Below are positions 1 through 8,615 of a stretch of DNA of 28,627 nt, one piece after another. The stretch is from an uncultured Eggerthellaceae bacterium (lineage in GTDB: Bacteria > Actinomycetota > Coriobacteriia > Coriobacteriales > Eggerthellaceae). The DNA is taken from the NCBI GenBank assembly GCA_934623455.1, contig CAKTVK010000020.1, positions 1 to 28,627 of the forward strand, written 5' to 3'. Under the pieces are notes generated by a model. The model ran no database searches. It worked only from the letters and a program-made list of their open reading frames with translations, and was not told the DNA's origin. Both the position numbers and the translations under genes were made by a program. Each line of letters opens with the position of its first letter. Within the stretch, counting starts at the first letter, position 1.

Positions 1-1343
1 GCCTGCAACTGCTCCAGCTTCTCCACGGCAGTCGCCGCGAAGAGTGAGTCGTTGCTTGCAAGGGACGCCAGGTCCCCTGCAATATCGTCAAGATCTTTCT
101 GGCTGGGCTTGAAAAGGCTACCGCACTCGTCAAGATGAGAGGCAACGTCAAGAAGCTCAAGATTGGATGCAACGTTTTTCAACAGCGCCTTCTCCTCGCT
201 GTCAAATTCTATGCGCTCAAGAACGGTGATTCGCGGAGTTACGCCTCTGCGCAGGAAACGCGAATCCAGCTCGCAGGCTTTCATAGTCACAGCAAAGCTT
301 GCCATGGCAGCGGCGCGAGAGTCAATCTCAAAGCCTGCAAGATTTTTCTCGACAATAAGCCTTGCTGCGTCACGATTGGAATACCCCGCCTCTGCGTACA
401 TGCGGGACAGCAAATCGAATGCGTAAACCAAAATATGACCCGAACCGCAGGCGGGGTCAACAACGGAAATCTCTTCAGGAGAGGTAATCTTCCTGAACTC
501 GGTCTCGGCGTCTTCGTCTGGCTTCACGAAATACGGCATGCTTTCGGGCAAAGCGCTTTCGGGCCTGTTAAGCACCCAAAGGCGGCCAAGGGAGTTCTCG
601 GTCAAATAGCGAACAATCCAGTTGGGCGTGAACAACTGTGTTGCCGGAGCAATGGCATCACGCTCCGCCTTCTTGCCTTTTTTGAAGCTGGCAAACACCT
701 CGTCCTTTCGTTCGGAGACATAGTACTGATACATCCAGCCCACAATCTCAACGCCTTCGCGCCAGTCATCCTCGGGGATAGAGGTAACAAGCTGCTCGAC
801 TACCCCGCCCTGCCGCAAAAGACCATCGGGCAGCAGAAGCTCCATGGCAGAACCCACCTTGTCAAACACAGATGGCATACAGTCAGCCAGCTCAACGCAC
901 TGCGCAAGAAAGACAAGACGAAAAAGGGCCTCATCATCTCCTGCCTGCACCAACTCTGCGGCCTTGACGGGATCAAGATTCTCCAGGGGAAGGTCCATAG
1001 CCTCTGAGAGAGCCTGGGGTTTGAAGCTGCCGTCCTGGGAACTGAGCACGCGAATGTGGCTTGGCAGACGATCATTCACCTCCATGAAACGAATAGCCAA
1101 CAGCCTGTTGAACCAGGTATAGGCTGCGCGTTCCACAAACTGCTCATACCCTTCGCGACCAACCGCCTTAAGAAGCTCTTGTCTTTGACGACGTTCTTGG
1201 GCGCTTAACACTCGGCCGTCAATGGAATCGGCGTTTGCATCGGCATCGGAAGAGATATCAAAGAAAGCGCAGCGCTTCTGCACCGCAGAAATAAGTTCAC
1301 GGCGCGCCCAAGTTGCATAGTTTTTAATTGCTGTATCGTTCAT
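1..1343 (-). CDS. pglX: BREX adenine-specific DNA methyltransferase PglX, N-terminal part (runs off left edge)
   Basis: PglX is the adenine methyltransferase of BREX: it marks host DNA at non-palindromic sites and is needed for phage exclusion. I translated this frame by hand. It is open from an ATG at 1343 to the window edge (447 residues, no stop). SAM-binding motif I, DPACGSGHIL, starts at about residue 296, preceded by the PglX-typical stretch ATQLFTPNWIVRYLTENSLG. The catalytic NPPY/F motif and the recognition region would lie beyond the edge. A clear ribosome site (AGGAG) sits 6 bases before the ATG, and the start is only 8 bases after the stop of the preceding gene, so the two are probably translationally coupled. 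Full PglX proteins are usually near 1,200 residues; whether this copy is full length or stops early cannot be seen. That matters because the preceding gene already encodes a PglX C-terminal domain. Confidence 0.9.
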   Translation of the reverse strand, partial: MNDTAIKNYATWARRELISAVQKRCAFFDISSDADANADSIDGRVLSAQERRQRQELLKAVGREGYEQFVERAAYTWFNRLLAIRFMEVNDRLPSHIRVLSSQDGSFKPQALSEAMDLPLENLDPVKAAELVQAGDDEALFRLVFLAQCVELADCMPSVFDKVGSAMELLLPDGLLRQGGVVEQLVTSIPEDDWREGVEIVGWMYQYYVSERKDEVFASFKKGKKAERDAIAPATQLFTPNWIVRYLTENSLGRLWVLNRPESALPESMPYFVKPDEDAETEFRKITSPEEISVVDPACGSGHILVYAFDLLSRMYAEAGYSNRDAARLIVEKNLAGFEIDSRAAAMASFAVTMKACELDSRFLRRGVTPRITVLERIEFDSEEKALLKNVASNLELLDVASHLDECGSLFKPSQKDLDDIAGDLASLASNDSLFAATAVEKLEQLQ

Positions 1344-1351
1344 TGTTGCTC

Positions 1352-2260
1352 CTATTTAATCTTGGCCAGCACTTCGTCGAACTTTGCATAGTTGACCTTC
1401 ACGCCGTCATCCAAATCAATCTCAATCATCTGGTCAGCAAGGTGATGCATTTTTTCCTCAAAGTCGGAACATTCCTTTAACTGCTCGTTGAGCTTCTTCA
1501 GCTGGCGCTGAAGCTGAACCGCCTGGCTCTTTTGCGCGCTCTGCAGCTGCTCCTCTATGTTTGCAATCTGGGTGCGATAGCGCTCCTGCGTCTCGTGCAC
1601 ATAATCGGTGCGAATGCGCGCAAGGGTATCGGGCGTGTAACGGTGCATGTAGATAAGGCACTTGAAACCATTTTTCTTGCCACTGTCGAACATCCAGTAA
1701 ATAGGACGTTTCTTGTAAATCTGGCAATGGTCCTTATAGAAGTCCTTTAAATAATAATCCCGAATGACATCGCGGGAAGGCCTTCCCTCACCGCCTAAAG
1801 CATCTGCAATGTAGCGCAGGTTCTGCTCAAGGGTTTCCTCGCCATAGGCCACCCTAACGAAATCCACCGTAAAAGCCACAACATCATCGTCGAAGTACTC
1901 ATCGTCCGTAAAAGGCAAAATACCATCCTTGTCAGGCATGAATGTAGGATTGGGAATCCGAGCAAGATAGTCAGCAACGGTTGACCCCTGATCAGCCAAG
2001 ATAAGACCGTCCTGGTCAAGCGAATAGCGACCCATCATGCACCCTACAGCATAGGACAAAAGGCTGCGAATCTCGCGTTGGAGGTCGGCTTTCCGCACAC
2101 TCACATACTTGTCTTCAACCTCAATCGGCACTTCCCCCACCATATCGTAAATCTCCGCAAAAATGCGATTGAGCTCTTCTTCATTAGCTTTAAGCCTGTT
2201 GAATCGCTCTTCGCACTCTGCCTCCCAGGCAGCGAATTTATCAGCAATAAGTGTCGCCAT
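1352..2260 (-). CDS. Free-standing PglX C-terminal domain (BREX)
   Basis: This 302-residue protein reads like the last quarter of a BREX type 1 PglX, not like a whole protein of its own. Recognisable segments in order are: a helical opening with RLKANEEELNRIF (22-34); RKADLQREIRSLLSYAVGC (56-74) followed by MMGRYSLD; IPNPTFMPDKDGILPFTDDE (102-121); YYLKDFYKDH (169-178) and YKKRPIYWMFDS (182-193); IYMHRYTPDT (203-212); a coiled coil (about 220-275); and the PglX-type ending IEIDLDDGVKVNYAKFDEVL. It has its own ATG with a purine-rich site (AAGGAAT) upstream, and no stops or frameshifts, so it looks expressed. It lies upstream of the gene for the N-terminal half, so the parts are in reversed order. 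It could complete a split PglX, be an exchangeable C-terminus, or be a duplicated remnant. The family match is from memory of PglX sequences. Confidence 0.85.
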   Translation of the reverse strand: MATLIADKFAAWEAECEERFNRLKANEEELNRIFAEIYDMVGEVPIEVEDKYVSVRKADLQREIRSLLSYAVGCMMGRYSLDQDGLILADQGSTVADYLARIPNPTFMPDKDGILPFTDDEYFDDDVVAFTVDFVRVAYGEETLEQNLRYIADALGGEGRPSRDVIRDYYLKDFYKDHCQIYKKRPIYWMFDSGKKNGFKCLIYMHRYTPDTLARIRTDYVHETQERYRTQIANIEEQLQSAQKSQAVQLQRQLKKLNEQLKECSDFEEKMHHLADQMIEIDLDDGVKVNYAKFDEVLAKIK

Positions 2261-2363
2261 ATCTATTCCTTATCCCCTTCTTGAGACGAGTTGATCCTTG
2301 CCATATGGAAACGCAGAACATTGCACGTTTCACAAATTCCGTACTTCTCCTCAAGCAATGGCT

Positions 2364-4367
2364 TTAGAATGCACTGAGCAGAGCATCAAACGACATGGGG
2401 CCATTTTGGGTGCCCTGCTTCACAAGCTTCATTGTGATATCGTATCGCTTTAGCGGAACCTGAAAGCCATCGATAAGAACAAACCCCTTAAGATCCGCGC
2501 TTGTAATAGCTTTCTGCAACGCCTGCCCAAGCGTTTCATCGCTCAAAGCATCAGCAAGGGGCTTTCTGTCAGCCTTACGAGTGCTGGCAACCTCCATGAG
2601 ATAGCCGAAAACAATCGAAGACATACCTGTGATACCGCAGAACTCTTCTTCGGACATACTGTATGTTTCAACAAAATATGCATAGCGGTCCTCAATGAGC
2701 TTCGGCCTTCTACCAAGCTCACGATTAACAATCTGACGGATTCGTTCCTTGGTCATGCCAAACTGCTTGCCAACTTCATCCAGCGTCTTGTTAGAGAAAC
2801 GGGCCTTTAAGATAGAGGCGGTTCTATCATCAAGCGATCCAATCCACTCTTCAAATCCGCAACCACGAACAGCAAAGCTGCCTGTTTCCTCGTTGAAGTC
2901 CCAGCCATATTTAGCTGCAACGACACGAGCTGCCGCTGCCCATTGGGAAGCAGCAGGAATAAGCAGCTGGCCAGACAGAAGGACATCCTTGGTTGTAGCA
3001 TTCTGAGCAAAGACTTCAAGAAGATATACCAGTCGCTCTTCTGTTGCAATTTCATTCCAGAACGCATTTACGACGCCTGCTGCCCCGGCTGCAGCAAAGG
3101 GGAGCATAAACACAACGAAGGAGTCGCGATTGACGAACTTACCTTCGGGATCAATGGATTCATAGGCATCGGCAACAGCAGCAATGCTCTCCTCGTCGTA
3201 TCGGGAGCAAAACTCTTGCAAGGACATCGGCCCGATTTCAACCCGGGCAACTCCATACGAATCGCGCCAGGACTTGATTGCATCAAGCGCAATCTGGTAT
3301 TTCTTGAGACCAAACCCCCGTATCTCCAACAACTCGTCCTGGCTCTTGGCCTCAAACTGAGAGACAGTCGAAATACCCGACCCAACTAGCCTTTTCAACG
3401 TTGGCTCATGAGATAAAATGTCAACCAATCGGGCATCGGTAGGCTTTTCGCGACTTGCTGCATCCTCTGAGGTAGTGAATTCCGAAGCAAGTTCCGGCGC
3501 CTTGACCACAAACCCCAAGGGATCAAACAAGTACTCCTTGGAGCCAGAAAGAGTCTGCAAAGTAGCAATCTGCTCGGCGTTTTTAAGGCAAGGCGCGTCG
3601 GAGGCACCTTGCCCCACTGCGGCAATCAAAACGGAACGTACGTGGTCAGAAACATCAAGGTCATCGAAACGTGATATTAGCTCGCCAATCGTAGCAACTC
3701 CCGCAAGCTTAGCTTTGGTGATAGAGTTCTTTTTGCATGGAAGAGCATCGACCAAAGACCAGGAAAGCAGCGGGTCAGATTCCGCGGATGGCTTCTTCGC
3801 CGGCTCTACAACAGCGCTTTTAGCGTCATCGAATTCAGCGTATTCGGGCCAAGGTCGCTCGAAAGAGTCGTCCGTGGGGACATCGTCCGCAAGCTCTGGC
3901 CACGGCCACTTGGGCATGTCGTCCGCGGGGACATCGTCCGCAAGCTCCGGCCACGGCCACTTGGGCATGTCGTCCGCGGGGACATCGTCCGCGAGTTCCG
4001 GCCACGGGCGTTCAGGGCAGGTTTCTTCCTCGACTTTTAAGTCATCGGTCTGCTCTACGGCATCCACGGCCTCTTCGGACTTGATTGCCTCTTCAGGTTC
4101 GATATCGTTTTCCGATATTTCACCAATATTAGCCTCGCACGAAGGAAGGCGCGTTTCCCCGAGGTTTACGCCATCTGATCCTCCGTTTTCAGAAAGCAGC
4201 ATGATTCCCTCATTGGCAACAGAGATTCTTCCCTCTAGAGCCAATTGATCCACCACCGCATTTAAATCGCTTTGCTTATCCCTTGCCACAAGCAATCCAA
4301 GCAGATCTGGCTGCATAGGACCATCTGCCGCGCCAAGAATCGTAAGAACCTTTTCCTTCAAATCCAT
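2364..4367 (-). CDS. Unrecognised BREX-embedded DNA-binding protein: HhH segments plus sigma region-4-like HTH
   Basis: I do not recognise this family. The protein has 667 residues counting from the ATG at 4367, which has GTGGGG 8 bases upstream; an in-frame TTG at 4385 would add six. Parts visible (numbering from TTG): a short winged-helix-like start (about 8-65); an acidic linker (80-205) with a 17-residue repeat of the type WPWPELADDVPADDMPK; a helix-hairpin-helix-like stretch (about 207-245); a second one resembling the RNA polymerase alpha C-terminal domain (321-372, with LLEIRGFGLKKYQIALDAIK); and a helix-turn-helix, TLDEVGKQFGMTKERIRQIV (534-553), very close to sigma-70 region 4.2. No nuclease, ATPase or methyltransferase motif is seen. 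It starts just after brxC and precedes the PglX C-terminal gene, so it is probably a BREX component or accessory. Binding DNA or RNA polymerase is inferred only. Confidence 0.75.
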   Translation of the reverse strand: MDLKEKVLTILGAADGPMQPDLLGLLVARDKQSDLNAVVDQLALEGRISVANEGIMLLSENGGSDGVNLGETRLPSCEANIGEISENDIEPEEAIKSEEAVDAVEQTDDLKVEEETCPERPWPELADDVPADDMPKWPWPELADDVPADDMPKWPWPELADDVPTDDSFERPWPEYAEFDDAKSAVVEPAKKPSAESDPLLSWSLVDALPCKKNSITKAKLAGVATIGELISRFDDLDVSDHVRSVLIAAVGQGASDAPCLKNAEQIATLQTLSGSKEYLFDPLGFVVKAPELASEFTTSEDAASREKPTDARLVDILSHEPTLKRLVGSGISTVSQFEAKSQDELLEIRGFGLKKYQIALDAIKSWRDSYGVARVEIGPMSLQEFCSRYDEESIAAVADAYESIDPEGKFVNRDSFVVFMLPFAAAGAAGVVNAFWNEIATEERLVYLLEVFAQNATTKDVLLSGQLLIPAASQWAAAARVVAAKYGWDFNEETGSFAVRGCGFEEWIGSLDDRTASILKARFSNKTLDEVGKQFGMTKERIRQIVNRELGRRPKLIEDRYAYFVETYSMSEEEFCGITGMSSIVFGYLMEVASTRKADRKPLADALSDETLGQALQKAITSADLKGFVLIDGFQVPLKRYDITMKLVKQGTQNGPMSFDALLSAF
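3847..4012 (-). repeat. In-frame 51-bp tandem repeat in the BREX-embedded gene
   Basis: Two nearly identical 51-bp units lie at 3898-3948 and 3949-3999, with a diverged copy at 3847-3897 and a partial one after 3999. Each unit encodes 17 residues rich in Pro, Trp, Asp and Glu. The period is a multiple of three, so copy number can change without breaking the reading frame. This is the usual look of a length-variable linker. Confidence 0.85.
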
Positions 4368-4390
4368 CTGCTCATCCCCACTCAATACGA

Positions 4391-7300
4391 TTACTGGCCC
4401 AAACGCACCCCAACGTGGTCGTCCAACTCGGCCATCAGCTTTTTCTTAACATCAGCCAGATAGGCGTCGACCTCTTCCTCGCTATGCAGCGACTTTGCGG
4501 GAAGAACCGCACTACGGCTCAGCACCTTGATCTTGGACTGGGGTACAGGAGCGGGCTTGGCAATAGCTCCGCCCGCATCAGCAGACGAGCCGACATTCTT
4601 CGCTGTCTCTGCTTTCGTCTTTGCCTGAGCAACCGCGTTGTCGATTTTCTTCAAGCAAGCCTCGTGCCAAGCAATTACTTGGCTACTCAAAGCGTCCAGC
4701 TTGGAGCAAGTTTCTGCCTCATGGATAGAACTACGCTTACGAGCAACCTCCATCTCGGCATTGTTCACAATGTGATTTACCTCAGCACGAGCAGCTTCTC
4801 CCTCGGCTTCCGCATATTGCTTAATCTCATTAAATGACGCATCCAAGCGACTAAAAAGGTCATTACGTTTTGCGACAACAAGCTTTCCGTAAACATCCTT
4901 TACGGTTTGTGTCAGCCTGGGAAGATCCTTGATTTGATCGTAGGGTTTCGGGGATTCAACAATGGCTCGAACCTTTGCAAGCGCCTCCTGAACATCAACG
5001 TCACCATCAACGTATGCCCTTTCGTCATGCATTGTGACCACAATCTTATAAGCCTCTTCAAAGATGTTCGCCTGATTGGCGTTAAAGAAGCGCTCGACTG
5101 CCTCAAGGTCCTCAACATTGTCCAGAATGTCATCCTCATTGCGATTGAACTCTCGAAGGAACGATTCAGAGTCAGCCTGCTGGCCCAATACTGTCTTCGC
5201 CAGATCAATAGCTTGTTCAACCTGGCTTTTTCCAGGGTACGGAATTGATCCGCGATATTTCGCCCGGAGCAAATCATTGTAATGCTCGATCCGCCCGCTC
5301 AAACAATCCTTTACGGCTTGAACAAGACCGTCCTCATCGCCTGGAATCTGAATGGTGCTATCGACCTCGCGCAGAAGGTTCTTGGCCTTGGAGGTAATAG
5401 CGGCCGCCATAGCCACACGCTTCTTAATGACAGCCTTATCAATCTCGCTTTGCTTGCGAAGATAATCCTTCATCTTGGGGTCGGTTGGCATAACCTGCCC
5501 ACCGCCATAGGTAACCATAGCGCGTTGATCAGCTATAAGCTTCGCAGCGACCGCAGCAACATCGATTTCACGCCATCCATAAGGCTTAGCCTGGAACGCG
5601 CGCTGCACATCGCCCATGCTCGTGGGCTGATGCGTGCGTGCACGTGCCTCAAGATACTTATCCAAGGCATCAATAGCCTCTTCATTGGCTCCGCCCATGC
5701 CGTCAATGCTCTGCTGATCGCGTCCCAAAAGAATATCTCGAAGCTGGGCATCGTTTTCAATGGGAGCGCTTATCATGCCAGCTTTAGTGAATGTGCTGTC
5801 AACAAGCTCCTCCAGCACGGCCTCAATCTTCTGTTTGACGTTTACAGCACCAAACTGCATAGTATGTCCGTTAACGGACACGCGCGCCTTCACTATGGCG
5901 TCTGCAATAAGAGCTTCAGCCTCCGCGCGATTGCTTGCGGCTTCTTTATTTTTCGAAGCAATGATGCGCTGCTTTGTTTCAGGAAGCTGCTGAACGTTCT
6001 GAGTTTTTACGTATTTCGCAATCTTTGCCGCGTTATACAAAACATCGTAGTAGTCATTAGCGGTATCGAGAACAACAAGAGCTTGCTCGGTGGACTTCAA
6101 GTCAAGCTCAGCATCGGTCGCCTCGCACAACTCGGCGTTTGCCATAGTGATGATGTTGAGCTTCATACCGCCCTGGTTCACTCCGTGAATGGTATCGTCC
6201 ACGAAGCGGTCAAACGGGAAGTCATTGGCTCCTTTACGAAACTTGCGTGCAGTATAAATCTTGTCAAAGATAAGAGACTTAATGGATTCAATCACCTGGG
6301 AGGGATCGACCCGAACATCGCGGATTTCGCGAGCAACGTCTTGTTCTTCATCGGTAAGAAAACTGTAGCGCTCCCCGTTGCGCGCCACGTAATTTTCGCG
6401 AACCAGACGATCTAAACTCAGCTTAACGCGCTCTCGAAGAGCAACCTTATCAACGTCTATGTTGTCAATGAGCAAAATGGCAATATTTCCGATAGTTGGT
6501 TTAACGTCGCTGATGTAATTAATCAAGTAAAGGGTTTTAAGAACGTCCAAGTCCCAAGGCTGAATGACATAGTCTCCCTCGGCGGCTTTGCGACAACGCT
6601 CAAAAACCTGCTTAATACCATGATCAAGCTCTTTTTCGAGCGTATCGAAGAAACGCCAGAATGGAACCAGACAATCTTGGTTGCCGTCTTCTACAGCCTG
6701 CGCGGCCTCCTGGTAGCTAGACAGCATTGAACGCTCACCGGTTGACAGACTCTTCCCCTGATAACCGTGTTTACGGATTTCCTTCAAAACATCTGGCATG
6801 AGCGTGAACTGATACCCGACAAACGGAAAGCTCTCTACGAACTCGGTCTCGGTTGCATAACCCTTAAGGTCGCCACGAGAATCCTCGAAAGTGAATAGAT
6901 TCTTCAGAACAGCTGATTTTTCTTGATACTCCCCAGCCAGTTCAATTTTGGCGCTCTGAGTCTTTTCGAGCACGCGCCTCTTGATGACCTCGTCTACGCT
7001 GGAAGAAGAGAGGCTGAGGCGAGTAGAGAAACGACCTTGGATTTTCGAAAAGTCCGTTGACACGACAGGCATCATCTCGTCGATGGCTTCCTGGCTGGTG
7101 ACCACCATCCAAACACGGCCATCACACTTATCGCAGAACTGCTCAACAAGGGTCTGCAGGTTAAGCATGCGACTCACGCCGCTGTTGAGATATTGGCCCA
7201 TCTCGTCGACCATGAACAAAAGACGGAATTGGCCACCGCACTCGCCCTCACGCCTCTTCGCGTACTCGTTGATATCGTCAACCAGCTCGCCGAAGTCTAC

Positions 7301-8002
7301 GGTAACGTTATCCGCGCTGTCGGCCCAGTCGGTAACGCTCTGGATGCTTAGACCCACAGCGCGGTTTGCCGCCTGCGCAACCTCTTCGCCAAACATATCG
7401 TAGCTCTCGCGATCATCAAGCCAAGAAGTGCCAGTGATTTCCTCGTAGGCGGCACGGAATTCTGCCGTTCTGCCGCGATCATCAATCATCTTTTCGAATC
7501 GTGCGAGTTTGTAGTCACGCCCGTAGAATCCCAGGTGTTCATAAAAGACTCGGGCTATCGAGCGCAGCACAGCCGTTTCAGAGGTGTCGCCTTCCTTGTA
7601 GCCACCTCCTTTTTCGTCAATATTGAACAAGATCGTCTCCGCCGTGACACGCTCTGCAGCGCGGCGAATCTTGGCGTACGTCATGGCGTCATCAAACTTT
7701 CCATCGAAATAAGAAACAGCGCTCTTGCCGTTGACGTTTCGGTTCTCAAGCAGATAGCTGAGCATTTTCAGAAAATGGGATTTACCAGAGCCAAAGTACC
7801 CTTGAATCCATACGCCAGTGTTTCGTGCGGGATTATCCAAACCACGTTCGTACGCTTCGAAAAAATCATCGAAATGGCGTTGGAGCTCACGCGTGACAAC
7901 ATACTCTTCAAGCTCCTGGGCAATGGTGTCTTCTTCGCCAACGCTGATGACGCCATTGATATAACGATCGATGTCTCGTTCGAACATCTTCTGAATCTGC
8001 AT
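4391..8002 (-). CDS. brxC: BREX P-loop ATPase BrxC
   Basis: BrxC (1,203 residues) is the large AAA-like ATPase of BREX, related to PglY, and is required for defence in the systems studied. The Walker A loop GYFGSGKSH begins at residue 68, and the Walker B strand LLFMVDEMGQ lies at 261-270, with D266 and E267 as the likely Mg-binding and catalytic acids. The N-terminal MQIQKMFERDIDRYINGVIS and the length match the family. The C-terminal third is strongly helical and charged, with probable coiled coils. The start is ATG with AAAAGGGG upstream, 13 bases after the brxB stop. The following gene begins close to the brxC stop, in keeping with one operon. The frame is intact, with no sign of decay. 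Confidence 0.96.
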   Translation of the reverse strand: MQIQKMFERDIDRYINGVISVGEEDTIAQELEEYVVTRELQRHFDDFFEAYERGLDNPARNTGVWIQGYFGSGKSHFLKMLSYLLENRNVNGKSAVSYFDGKFDDAMTYAKIRRAAERVTAETILFNIDEKGGGYKEGDTSETAVLRSIARVFYEHLGFYGRDYKLARFEKMIDDRGRTAEFRAAYEEITGTSWLDDRESYDMFGEEVAQAANRAVGLSIQSVTDWADSADNVTVDFGELVDDINEYAKRREGECGGQFRLLFMVDEMGQYLNSGVSRMLNLQTLVEQFCDKCDGRVWMVVTSQEAIDEMMPVVSTDFSKIQGRFSTRLSLSSSSVDEVIKRRVLEKTQSAKIELAGEYQEKSAVLKNLFTFEDSRGDLKGYATETEFVESFPFVGYQFTLMPDVLKEIRKHGYQGKSLSTGERSMLSSYQEAAQAVEDGNQDCLVPFWRFFDTLEKELDHGIKQVFERCRKAAEGDYVIQPWDLDVLKTLYLINYISDVKPTIGNIAILLIDNIDVDKVALRERVKLSLDRLVRENYVARNGERYSFLTDEEQDVAREIRDVRVDPSQVIESIKSLIFDKIYTARKFRKGANDFPFDRFVDDTIHGVNQGGMKLNIITMANAELCEATDAELDLKSTEQALVVLDTANDYYDVLYNAAKIAKYVKTQNVQQLPETKQRIIASKNKEAASNRAEAEALIADAIVKARVSVNGHTMQFGAVNVKQKIEAVLEELVDSTFTKAGMISAPIENDAQLRDILLGRDQQSIDGMGGANEEAIDALDKYLEARARTHQPTSMGDVQRAFQAKPYGWREIDVAAVAAKLIADQRAMVTYGGGQVMPTDPKMKDYLRKQSEIDKAVIKKRVAMAAAITSKAKNLLREVDSTIQIPGDEDGLVQAVKDCLSGRIEHYNDLLRAKYRGSIPYPGKSQVEQAIDLAKTVLGQQADSESFLREFNRNEDDILDNVEDLEAVERFFNANQANIFEEAYKIVVTMHDERAYVDGDVDVQEALAKVRAIVESPKPYDQIKDLPRLTQTVKDVYGKLVVAKRNDLFSRLDASFNEIKQYAEAEGEAARAEVNHIVNNAEMEVARKRSSIHEAETCSKLDALSSQVIAWHEACLKKIDNAVAQAKTKAETAKNVGSSADAGGAIAKPAPVPQSKIKVLSRSAVLPAKSLHSEEEVDAYLADVKKKLMAELDDHVGVRLGQ

Positions 8003-8015
8003 GAATGCCCCTTTT

Positions 8016-8615
8016 CTAAATCAGGTCGAAAGCCCTGTAGTAGTTTCCATCTTTAAGCTTGCCAAAAAGACTCAGCGAGCCTCCATCGTAGGTGCCCGGA
8101 TAAGCTACGACCACCGGCACGTCGCGCATGACGCTATGCATGTTATTAAGAATATTGTGCACCCGCATGAAAGGGTAAACCTCTCCAACACCAGTGAGGA
8201 GAAGCACGTCGCCCGGCTGATGAGGCTGCCAATCCATGGCAGCTACAAAGGCCTCGGGTGTTGCAATGCGCTGAATCTGCTTCAGTAGACCGTCCTTGCC
8301 GCGTTTAATCTCCTGAACAGGAAGTTTCTCAAGGACCCGCTTTGCTTCGGCGATAGCCAGGAGAACATCATAGAGGTTGCGCACAACGATGTTTGCCCTG
8401 ATTCTTCCATCGCCCAGCTTACCAAGATCGGCGTCTGCAACAAGCCCTTTGAAATAACTTCTTGCTTCGAGCTCGAGGGTTGGATCGTAGCAAAATGTAA
8501 AAATCCCTGCCTCATTACCAAGACCTTTATTGGTCAGAAAATCTGCATCATTAAGGCGTTCGCGCAATGCCACGCATCGACGCTCGAAATCCTGCTGCTG
8601 CATTAGAGTAGCCAT
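8016..8615 (-). CDS. brxB: BREX protein BrxB (DUF1788)
   Basis: This 199-residue protein matches the DUF1788/BrxB family, a small core BREX component of unproven biochemical role. The family's C-terminal hallmarks are visible: LLLTGVGEVYPFMRVHNILN (about 139-158), a V-VAYPGTYDGG segment, and the closing LSLFGKLKDGNYYRAFDLI. The ATG follows the brxA stop codon directly with no gap, and AGGGGG lies about 9 bases upstream inside the end of brxA, so translation is likely coupled. Position between brxA and brxC is the canonical BREX order. Confidence 0.95.
   Translation of the reverse strand: MATLMQQQDFERRCVALRERLNDADFLTNKGLGNEAGIFTFCYDPTLELEARSYFKGLVADADLGKLGDGRIRANIVVRNLYDVLLAIAEAKRVLEKLPVQEIKRGKDGLLKQIQRIATPEAFVAAMDWQPHQPGDVLLLTGVGEVYPFMRVHNILNNMHSVMRDVPVVVAYPGTYDGGSLSLFGKLKDGNYYRAFDLI

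Noticed and set aside
3418..4248. 276-codon plus-strand frame, Ser/Gly-rich
   Set aside because: It is the antisense shadow of the acidic linker and repeat of the BREX-embedded gene; no start site or family match, and its repeats mirror those of the real gene.
5282..6415. 377-codon plus-strand frame opposite brxC
   Set aside because: It is wholly antisense to a well-supported ATPase gene and has no ribosome site or recognisable domain.
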